A DNA stretch of 20,046 nucleotides from Pseudomonadota bacterium (GTDB taxonomy: Bacteria; Pseudomonadota; Alphaproteobacteria; Azospirillales; Azospirillaceae), in NCBI GenBank assembly GCA_023411035.1, contig JAEYPE010000045.1, positions 1-20,046 of the forward strand, in the 5' to 3' direction. Shown in pieces: positions 14,778 to 20,046 of this stretch. The translations under genes and the position numbers were made by a program. Positions within the stretch are counted from its first letter, which is position 1, and each line of letters begins with the position of its first letter. The notes below the pieces were generated by a model. It was not told the origin of the DNA and ran no database searches. It saw only the letters and a list, made by a program, of their open reading frames with translations.

Positions 14778-15293
14778 TCAGCCGCCGCGAAACCCCGTCA
14801 GGCGATCCGCCGAAGGTGCGGGAGGAAAATCGGCGTCGCGGGCCGTCTGGATCAGCGTTTCCACGAAGGACCGGTAAGGATCGCCAAGCTCTTGCGGAGC
14901 TTCGACAGGTTCCATCGGACCACCATAATTGGTGTCGCTCTGAACGAACGCTCCATATTCGGAGCTTTCCAGGGACGGAGACAGGAAAATCGAGTGGGTC
15001 GTCTTGTCCGGTTCGCCGACATGGCGTTTGGACCGCATCAGGGAGAAGTTGCCATCGGAGTCCGGCATCGACAGGATCATCACTCCGTGCGCCACCGCTT
15101 CCTTGTCCCGCGCGTTCAAACGCGCGTCGCTGTCGAAGGCGCTTCGCGGATACACGCTCTCGATGCTCAAGGGATCATGGATGTTGGCCGTATGCATGGC
15201 CCCACCTGCCATTGTTGCACCGGTCCAACAGGCGCTGGCAAGGCAGGTTCCGAAACGGGGAAAGCGATCAGTCTTTCTGGCCTGGCGGTCCAC
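14778..15293 (-). CDS. Hypothetical protein, up to 171 residues
   Basis: I do not recognise this protein. Most of it is hydrophilic, with a well-mixed composition unlike the Arg/Ala/Pro-rich shadow frames on the other strand, which favours a real gene. The longest form starts at GTG 15293. Internal starts are ATG 15212 and ATG 15197, and the latter follows a purine-rich stretch. The long form has three basic residues, then a mildly hydrophobic CLASACWTGATMAGG stretch that could be a weak export signal. Later segments contain VMILSMPDSDGNFSLMR and THSIFLSPSL, which look like beta strands. The long form overlaps the end of the gene upstream by 26 bp. The region is less GC-rich than its flanks. 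A species-restricted gene is the best guess. Confidence 0.45.
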   Translation of the reverse strand: MDRQARKTDRFPRFGTCLASACWTGATMAGGAMHTANIHDPLSIESVYPRSAFDSDARLNARDKEAVAHGVMILSMPDSDGNFSLMRSKRHVGEPDKTTHSIFLSPSLESSEYGAFVQSDTNYGGPMEPVEAPQELGDPYRSFVETLIQTARDADFPPAPSADRLTGFRGG

Positions 15294-15594
15294 TCGCCAG
15301 AGATTCGACCATTGCCGACAAGGCTCCGGAAGACTTCGAATCGTACTGGGCGTGCATGGCTGGCCGCGCCTTGCGGCGCTGCGGCGGTGCTACACTGAGG
15401 ACCGGATCGGCATCCAGGCGATGGCCCAACGCAAGTTCCGTCGCGTTTGCATCCGTGGCTGAACAACGCCCCGAACCGGCGGCCATTATTTCCCGCCCGC
15501 CCGGCGTCGGACATGCGGCGATCCTTTCCGCGCAGGCCGTGGTCACCAGCAGTGACGCCGCCAGCAGCACGCGCCTCAGGGCAATGGCCTTCAT
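15268..15594 (-). CDS. Hypothetical short putative lipoprotein
   Basis: This is a 108-residue reading frame from ATG 15594, with a GGAG about nine bases upstream. The N-terminus MKAIALRRVLLAASLLVTTACAE looks like a signal peptide with two arginines, a hydrophobic core and a cysteine at position 21. The TTAC context is a loose lipobox, so either lipid attachment or ordinary cleavage is possible. The remainder is polar and without recognisable domains, and contains further cysteines at about 28 and 44. It may be co-transcribed with the hypothetical gene downstream, whose long form overlaps it. I cannot rule out a chance frame. The signal peptide is the main support. Confidence 0.45.
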   Translation of the reverse strand: MKAIALRRVLLAASLLVTTACAERIAACPTPGGREIMAAGSGRCSATDANATELALGHRLDADPVLSVAPPQRRKARPAMHAQYDSKSSGALSAMVESLASGPPGQKD

Positions 15595-15683
15595 GATCGG
15601 ACGCTCCGCAAGGCTCACGGCAGCCGCTTCCGGCATCTTCGCACTATAAGGCTGCCGTGCCCGTGGAGTTTCCGCCGAATACG

Positions 15684-15699
15684 GTCCCCGCCGGGGGAC
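15684..15699. terminator. Short GC hairpin downstream of the inositol-phosphatase-family gene
   Basis: GTCCCC (15684-15689) pairs with GGGGAC (15694-15699) around a four-base loop, about 28 bases past the stop of the minus-strand gene ending at 15728. No T run follows on the minus strand, so terminator function is weakly supported. Confidence 0.3.
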
Positions 15700-15727
15700 G
15701 TGTGCGGTAGTCCGGTGTGTCCTGGTC

Positions 15728-16552
15728 CTAACCGAACAGATGCCGGTGCAGCGCCTCCCAACTCGCACGGTCGGGGGTCAGCATCACCCCACCGTTCAGC
15801 AGGGTCGGACGATAAGGCGAGCCGTCGAACAGCGCGCTGTAGCCGCCGGCCTCTTGATGCAGCAGAACGCCCGCCGCGTGGTCCCAGGGCATCAGCCGGT
15901 GATAGAGCGAGAAATGGGCCTTGCCCTCCAGCAGGCGCAGATACTCCTGCGCGGCGCTGGCGAGGCAAACCCGCGGGCCGAGCGACCGGCCGCGCTCGTC
16001 CAGGTGGCGCCCCAGTTCCTCCGTGCAGAATCGTGTGGACAGCGCCCCGGTCATCTCCGCCAGCGGCACCGCCGGGGCGACCTTGACGCGGGTGCCGTTC
16101 AGATAGGCGCCCTGCCCCTTCACCGCCGTGGCGGTCCGCCCGTCGCAGGGATCGTAGATCCAGCCGGCCAGCGTTTCGCCGCGGCAGGCCAGGGCCACGA
16201 TCACCGCGAACAGCGGGCGCCCGTTCGCGAAGTTCAGGGTGCCGTCGATGGGGTCGATGATCCAGACCGGCGCGTCGCCATGGATGCGGTCGAGCAGGGA
16301 TTCATCGGCGGACACCGCCTCTTCCCCCACCACCGTGCTGCCGGGAAGCAGGTCCATCAGGCGCGGCGTCAGGGCGCGCTCGCCCGCCTCGTCCGCCAGG
16401 GTCACGAGATCCGACGGCCCGGTCTTCTCGCGGATGCCGGCGTTCGCCAGATCGCGGAAATAAGGAAGGATCTCGCTTTCCGCGACATCGCGGATGATTG
16501 CGGAGACGCGGTCGACATCGGGGATCGGGCCGGGAATCGGAAAATCTGTCAC
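15728..16552 (-). CDS. Inositol monophosphatase family protein (SuhB/CysQ-like)
   Basis: This 274-residue protein has the Mg-dependent phosphatase motifs of the inositol monophosphatase family. They are GEE at 76-78, DPIDGTLNF at 100-108 and WDHAAG at 223-228. D100, D103 and D224 should bind metal, and the T105 region should activate water. Family members dephosphorylate inositol phosphates, histidinol phosphate, fructose-1,6-bisphosphate or PAP. The motifs do not tell which, so I give no gene name. GTG 16552 is the start and overlaps the stop of the upstream proline-rich gene (GTGA), which implies coupled translation. The proline-rich PIPGPIPD at 5-12 is unusual but short. The enzyme is cytoplasmic by absence of a signal peptide. 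Confidence 0.92.
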   Translation of the reverse strand: MTDFPIPGPIPDVDRVSAIIRDVAESEILPYFRDLANAGIREKTGPSDLVTLADEAGERALTPRLMDLLPGSTVVGEEAVSADESLLDRIHGDAPVWIIDPIDGTLNFANGRPLFAVIVALACRGETLAGWIYDPCDGRTATAVKGQGAYLNGTRVKVAPAVPLAEMTGALSTRFCTEELGRHLDERGRSLGPRVCLASAAQEYLRLLEGKAHFSLYHRLMPWDHAAGVLLHQEAGGYSALFDGSPYRPTLLNGGVMLTPDRASWEALHRHLFG

Positions 16553-17115
16553 GGTTTCGGTGCTGCTTTGTTGGTTCGGGGGTCGAGCCTCAGGACTGTT
16601 CCGCCGTCCTTCGGCGGGTCCGGCAGCATGACTTTGCCGTCCAAACCGCTGTCTTTCAATGCCTTGAGCAGCGCGTCATAGGTGGCTTGATCCGCCGCCG
16701 GGTTTGGTGCCGGCGGCGTGCCGACCAGCGGGCCGGGTTCCGGCGGCTTGCGCGGCGCGTTCGGATCGAGCGGGGATTGCGGCACGTCGCGCGCCTCCCG
16801 CGGCTCCTCCTTCGGCGGGGGCGGCGGTGGGCGCCAAAGGCGGAAGCAGTCGGTGAAGCTGGCTTCCTTGCAGGCTTTCAACAGTTCCTGCGGGTCCGGC
16901 GCCACGACCAGCGGGCTGAACGGAGCGGGCGGGAATTCCGCCGGTTCCGGCGGCAGGGGGGCTTCCGGGGCGGTCGGCGGCTCCTCCACGAATCCCGGCG
17001 GAAGCACCGGCTCGGCAGCGGCGGCGCCCGCGAAGGCCAGAAGACCCAAGGGCAGGAGAAGGGTCAGAACGCGCAAGGGAATCCGGTGAAGAGAAGAAGC
17101 GGGCCGAACACCCAT
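16549..17115 (-). CDS. Secreted proline-rich hypothetical protein
   Basis: This 188-residue protein has a clear signal peptide. Basic residues R4, R11 and R15 precede a leucine-rich core at about 16-30, and cleavage is likely after the AAAA at 31-34. The mature part is dominated by prolines, with a run of about six at 96-101 and many PP, PE and PA pairs. Two cysteines (C82, C90) in a short helix-like block could form a disulfide in the periplasm. The C-terminal 50 residues contain a more ordered helix (TYDALLKALKDSGLDG). I know no family for it. ATG 17115 lacks a strong ribosome site. The gene is translationally coupled to the phosphatase gene downstream. It may be a cell-envelope spacer or scaffold, but that is a guess. 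Confidence 0.75.
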   Translation of the reverse strand: MGVRPASSLHRIPLRVLTLLLPLGLLAFAGAAAAEPVLPPGFVEEPPTAPEAPLPPEPAEFPPAPFSPLVVAPDPQELLKACKEASFTDCFRLWRPPPPPPKEEPREARDVPQSPLDPNAPRKPPEPGPLVGTPPAPNPAADQATYDALLKALKDSGLDGKVMLPDPPKDGGTVLRLDPRTNKAAPKP

Positions 17116-17177
17116 TATGGCGCCCTGCCCGCCTTATAGCCACGGACAAATCCCTGTCCCGGCGGCCCAGCCGCCCG

Positions 17178-17462
17178 TCAGGAGCGCGGCAGGCTGTCGC
17201 TGGGGGTGGCGTGCAGCGCCCAGGCGGCCAGTTCGGACCGCAGGGCGGCAATTTTGCTGCTTTCGGTGGGGTTGGTTTCCTTGCGCCAGGCGTCGCTGAT
17301 GATTTCCAGAAGACGGGTGCGGCCGGCGGTATCGCGCGACAGCTCCTGGATGCGCAGCACCGCGGCACCGGGCGACAACTGCTCCTGTCGGGCGACCAGG
17401 GTCACCTGATCGGCCAGGAAGGCGGTGATCGAAAAGTGTGTTGGGTCGGTCTGCAAACGCAT
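17178..17462 (-). CDS. Hypothetical 94-residue protein
   Basis: I do not recognise this protein. It is 94 residues long, soluble and mostly helical, with no signal peptide and no cysteine. The central segment LSPGAAVLRIQELSRDTAGRTRLLEIISDAWRKE suggests two or three amphipathic helices. A strong GGGAGGAGG site lies about nine bases upstream of ATG 17462, so translation is likely. It is 62 bp from the proline-rich gene downstream and may share a transcript with it and the phosphatase gene. The gap of about 170 bp upstream, before hflX ends, contains a perfect inverted repeat that could end hflX transcription or control this gene. Confidence 0.7.
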   Translation of the reverse strand: MRLQTDPTHFSITAFLADQVTLVARQEQLSPGAAVLRIQELSRDTAGRTRLLEIISDAWRKETNPTESSKIAALRSELAAWALHATPSDSLPRS

Positions 17463-17563
17463 AGGCGGGCCTCCTCCCGGGGATACCCATCGGTCCCCCG
17501 TCTCGGATATCGGGAGCGCGTTGGGAAAAGGCTACACCCCGGACGTTGTAAGCCGGGTCCGAA

Positions 17564-17616
17564 ATCGGGCGCGTCATGTCGTCGCATGTGTACGAATGAA
17601 TTATGACGCGCCCGAT
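17564..17616. repeat. Perfect 14-bp inverted repeat downstream of hflX
   Basis: ATCGGGCGCGTCAT (17564-17577) and ATGACGCGCCCGAT (17603-17616) are exact reverse complements separated by 25 bases. The element lies 18 bases past the hflX stop. On the minus strand the stem is followed by only a few T residues, so it could be a weak terminator of the hfq-hflX transcript. It could also protect the mRNA 3' end or bind a regulator ahead of the gene at 17462. Confidence 0.75.
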
Positions 17617-17633
17617 GCCGCTATGGCGAAAGA

Positions 17634-18959
17634 TCAACCGTGCACGAAACGCTTCTCGAAGCGGGCCAGATCCGCCGGGTCGATGGCCACCTGGATGTGG
17701 GCCTGGGCTTCGTCGTCCCGCCGGTCCAGCACCTCTCCCTTGGCATAGAGCCAGGCGAGCGCCGCGCCGTCGCCCAGTTCGACGGACAGGTCCACCACAT
17801 GGCGATGGGCGTTCATCCGCTGGTCGAGCAGCCGGTCGAGATCGCCGATCCCCGCCCCCGACAGGGCGGAAACCGCCACGGCGCGCGGGTTGCGGGCCGT
17901 CTGGGCCAGGATCGCGTCGCGGGACTCCTCGTCCAGCGCGTCGATCTTGTTCAGCACCTCGATCACGCGGTCGTCGGCGTCCGGGTCGATGCCCATGTCG
18001 CGCATGACCTCGTGCACGTCGGCCCTCTGGGCGTCGCTGTCCTGATGGGAGACATCGCGGACATGCAGGATGATGTCGGCGGCGTCCACCTCCTCCAGCG
18101 TGGCGCGGAAGGCGGCGACGAGCCCGTGCGGCAGGTCGGAGATGAAACCCACCGTGTCCGACAGGATCACCTTGCGCCCGGACGGCAGGGTCACCTGACG
18201 CATCGTCGGGTCCAGCGTGGCGAACAGCAGGTCCTTGGCGAAGACGTCGGCGTTGGCCAGCCGGTTGAACAGGGTGGACTTGCCGGCGTTGGTGTAACCG
18301 ACAAGCGCCACCACGGGGTACGGCACTTTGGCGCGCGCCTTGCGGTGCAGGCCGCGGGTGCGGCGGACGTCCTCCAACTCCTTCTTGATCTTGACGATAC
18401 GGTCGCCGATCAGCCGGCGGTCGATCTCAAGCTGCGATTCGCCGGGACCGCCGAGGAAGCCGAATCCGCCGCGCTGGCGTTCCAGGTGGGTCCAGGAGCG
18501 GACGAGGCGCGATTTCTGGTAGGTCAGGGCCGCCAATTCGACCTGGAGCATGCCTTCGCGCGTGCGGGCGCGGGCACCGAAGATCTCCAGAATCAGGCCG
18601 GTGCGGTCGATGACCTTGGCCTTCAGCGCCTTTTCCAGATTGCGCTGCTGCACGGGAGAGAGGGCGTGGTCGAGGATGACGAGGGACGCCTCCGTCTCCT
18701 CCACGATCCGGGCGAAATGCTCCACCGTCCCCGACCCCAGCAGGATCGAGGGCTGCGGGCGGTTGACCCGAGCGCATTCGGCGTGCACGACCTCCAGATC
18801 GATGGCGCGGGCAAGGCCCACCGCCTCGTCCAGGCAGGATTCGGGATGGCGCAAGGCCCCGTCCGCCTCATTGCGGAGGACGGGGTGGACCACGATGGCC
18901 CGGCCGGAGGCGCTGGGCGCCCGGCCGTTGCCATTGGTCGGAAGATCAGACGTTTTCAC
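17634..18959 (-). CDS. hflX: HflX, ribosome-associated GTPase
   Basis: This 441-residue protein matches HflX, a GTPase that binds the 50S ribosomal subunit and can split stalled or stressed ribosomes. An N-terminal HflX domain precedes the glycine-rich linker GGFGFLGGPGESQLEIDRR (about 164-182). The GTPase domain has the P-loop GYTNAGKS at 221-228, DTVG at 268-271, NKID at 337-340 and SAL at 364-366. The first 20 residues are polar and probably disordered. The start is GTG 18959, giving a 14-bp overlap with the end of hfq, so hfq and hflX are translated from one message as in many proteobacteria. The C-terminal region is shorter and different from the core, as is normal for the family. Confidence 0.96.
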   Translation of the reverse strand: MKTSDLPTNGNGRAPSASGRAIVVHPVLRNEADGALRHPESCLDEAVGLARAIDLEVVHAECARVNRPQPSILLGSGTVEHFARIVEETEASLVILDHALSPVQQRNLEKALKAKVIDRTGLILEIFGARARTREGMLQVELAALTYQKSRLVRSWTHLERQRGGFGFLGGPGESQLEIDRRLIGDRIVKIKKELEDVRRTRGLHRKARAKVPYPVVALVGYTNAGKSTLFNRLANADVFAKDLLFATLDPTMRQVTLPSGRKVILSDTVGFISDLPHGLVAAFRATLEEVDAADIILHVRDVSHQDSDAQRADVHEVMRDMGIDPDADDRVIEVLNKIDALDEESRDAILAQTARNPRAVAVSALSGAGIGDLDRLLDQRMNAHRHVVDLSVELGDGAALAWLYAKGEVLDRRDDEAQAHIQVAIDPADLARFEKRFVHG

Positions 18960-19194
18960 CTTCCTTGGGCGGCTCGAAAAGTTGGATCGGATGCGCGGGC
19001 ATCACGGTGGAGATGGCGTGCTTGTAGACGAGCTGCGAATGCGCATCGCGCCGCAGCAGGACCGAGAAGTTGTCGAACCAGGTGATGATCCCCTGAAGTT
19101 TTACACCGTTCACGAGGAAAACGGTTACGGGAGTCTTGTTCTTGCGGACGTGGTTGAGGAACACGTCCTGCACGTTTTGGCTTTTTTCGGACAT
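18946..19194 (-). CDS. hfq: Hfq RNA chaperone
   Basis: This 82-residue protein is Hfq, the hexameric Sm-like chaperone that pairs small RNAs with mRNAs. The Sm1 part includes VTVFLVNGVKLQGIITWFDNFSVLL (about 23-47). The Sm2 hallmark YKHAIST is at 57-63. It has the short C-terminal tail typical of alphaproteobacteria. The start ATG 19194 has an AAGGGGG-type ribosome site at about 19203-19209, eight bases upstream. In nitrogen-fixing alphaproteobacteria Hfq is known to affect nif regulation, but nothing here bears on that directly. It overlaps hflX by 14 bp. A 94-bp gap separates it from the HAD gene upstream and may hold its own promoter, although I see no clear one. Confidence 0.98.
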   Translation of the reverse strand: MSEKSQNVQDVFLNHVRKNKTPVTVFLVNGVKLQGIITWFDNFSVLLRRDAHSQLVYKHAISTVMPAHPIQLFEPPKEGENV

Positions 19195-19288
19195 TTATAT
19201 CGCCCCCTTCTTCAGTGTTTTTTGGGGCCCCTTGCTAGAAGCCCGCCCCCTGCAGCGATAAGGTCATGGTTGGTTGCAACCGTCTCGA

Positions 19289-19981
19289 CTACTGGTCATC
19301 CGATATGGTGTCACCACCGCCGCCCACCAAGCCGCACAATGCGTGGCACGTGTCGTACCGGTGGGCCGGAGGGAACCGGCTGAAGCCGCTGCCCTCGCCC
19401 GCCCCTATTAGCACCGGCACGATGCCCGCGCCATGGGCACATTCCATGTCGATGTCGGCGTCCCCGATGAACCAGACGTCCGGACCGGGCGACAGGTTCG
19501 CCGGTTCCAGCGCCATCCGCACCGGCGCCCCGTGCGGCTTGTCGAAATCCGCGTCCTGGGCGCCCACCAGACGCCCGAAATAGCCGGTCCAGCCCAGCGC
19601 ATCGGCCTCCGCCCGCAGGAAGCGGCCCGTCTTGTTCGACACCACCGCCTGATAGATCCCATGCTCGGCGAAGCGGCGCAGCAGGGCTTCGGCACCCGGC
19701 AGGGGCTGAAGATAGTCCAGGTGATGCGCCTCGAAATATGCGTAGAAGAGGTCGCGCGCGTCGGTCCAGCGCTCCCCGAAGATGCGGGGGAAGCTGTCGC
19801 GGAGGGACTGCTTGATGCGCACCCGCGCCTCCTCCTCGGACCAGGGGGGATGGCCGAAGGTGACCAGCGCGTGGTTCAGCGCGGCGCGCACGGTGCCCCA
19901 ATTGTCCACCAGCGTGTTGTCCCAGTCGTACAGGACGGCGCGCGGCAGAACGGGCGGACGGTCGATCACGGCGGCGGTCAC
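19289..19981 (-). CDS. HAD-family hydrolase, phosphoglycolate-phosphatase-like
   Basis: This 230-residue protein has the four HAD motifs. D19-x-D21 lies in LYDWDNTLVD, S115 in VVSNKTG and K148 in FDKPHG. GD at 173-174 with D178 lies in FIGDADIDM. A helical cap at about 35-95 indicates subfamily I, like phosphoglycolate phosphatase and similar small-molecule phosphatases. The substrate cannot be told. Start GTG 19981 overlaps the stop of the preceding gene (GTGA), which implies coupling. The last 12 residues are glycine-rich and not conserved in style. It sits between a transaminase-like gene and hfq, an arrangement I recall from Azospirillum-type genomes. Confidence 0.9.
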   Translation of the reverse strand: MTAAVIDRPPVLPRAVLYDWDNTLVDNWGTVRAALNHALVTFGHPPWSEEEARVRIKQSLRDSFPRIFGERWTDARDLFYAYFEAHHLDYLQPLPGAEALLRRFAEHGIYQAVVSNKTGRFLRAEADALGWTGYFGRLVGAQDADFDKPHGAPVRMALEPANLSPGPDVWFIGDADIDMECAHGAGIVPVLIGAGEGSGFSRFPPAHRYDTCHALCGLVGGGGDTISDDQ

Positions 19982-20046
19982 GACACCCTCCCGGCCACAT
20001 AATCCAGATAGGCTTGCCGCAGCGTCGTGGCGACCGGCCCTGGCCT
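19978..20046 (-). CDS. dat: Probable D-amino-acid transaminase, C-terminal end (cut by window edge)
   Basis: Only the last 22 residues are present, reading RPGPVATTLRQAYLDYVAGRVS. The segment resembles the C-terminus of D-alanine/branched-chain-type PLP aminotransferases, which end in GRPGPVT..LR..Y. In several alphaproteobacteria a D-amino-acid transaminase gene lies just ahead of hfq, which supports the call. Its TGA overlaps the GTG start of the HAD gene. The evidence is thin because so little of the protein is inside the window. Confidence 0.55.
   Translation of the reverse strand, partial: RPGPVATTLRQAYLDYVAGRVS

Noticed and set aside
1..20046. CRISPR arrays, tRNA or rRNA genes, toxin-antitoxin pairs
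   Set aside because: I saw no regularly spaced repeats, cloverleaf-like sequences or rRNA signatures, and no pair of small genes with toxin-antitoxin motifs.

Overview
The window looks like chromosomal DNA of a high-GC alphaproteobacterium, most likely Azospirillum or a close relative. The basis is the GC-rich coding bias, the rightmost gene order (a D-amino-acid-transaminase-like C-terminus, a HAD phosphatase, hfq, hflX) and the general protein style. The genus is an inference from memory, not from a search.

Left region (1-3024): the C-terminal end of an IS1595/ISXO2-type transposase is followed, after an AT-richer gap with an inverted repeat, by four closely spaced rightward genes. The first is a YqaJ-type (lambda-exonuclease-like) nuclease. 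The second resembles phage single-strand annealing or recombination-function proteins. The last two are small proteins I do not recognise. Together they look like a two-component phage-type recombination module, possibly domesticated or the remnant of a mobile element. A LysE/RhtB exporter (3115-3750) follows and converges on tex (3833-6208, minus strand), with a strong hairpin between their stops.

Middle region (6209-13786): a gap of about 400 bp holds a textbook intrinsic terminator preceded by two smaller hairpins, which suggests a small RNA or an attenuating leader. A 10-bp hairpin follows that occludes the only Shine-Dalgarno-like sequence. Then comes a tightly coupled rightward operon hyfB-hyfC-hyfE-hyfF-hyfG-hyfI. 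It encodes a complex-I/hydrogenase-4-like membrane complex with two antiporter-like subunits, a NuoH-like and a NuoK-like subunit, a fused NuoC/NuoD-like large subunit and a NuoB-like small subunit. The large subunit lacks all four cysteines that hold the NiFe centre, while the small subunit keeps its iron-sulfur ligands. The operon therefore should not encode a working hydrogenase. It fits the energy-converting-hydrogenase-related (Ehr) class, whose electron donor and acceptor are unclear, and this is the most interesting system here.

Right region (13794-20046, all minus strand): mazG converges on hyfI. Upstream of mazG lies a less GC-rich stretch with two overlapping, weakly supported genes (a short putative lipoprotein and a hypothetical protein). 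Further upstream are an inositol-monophosphatase-family gene coupled to a secreted proline-rich protein, a 94-residue hypothetical protein, a perfect 14-bp inverted repeat, and the overlapping hfq-hflX pair. The window ends in a HAD hydrolase that overlaps the end of a probable D-amino-acid transaminase gene.
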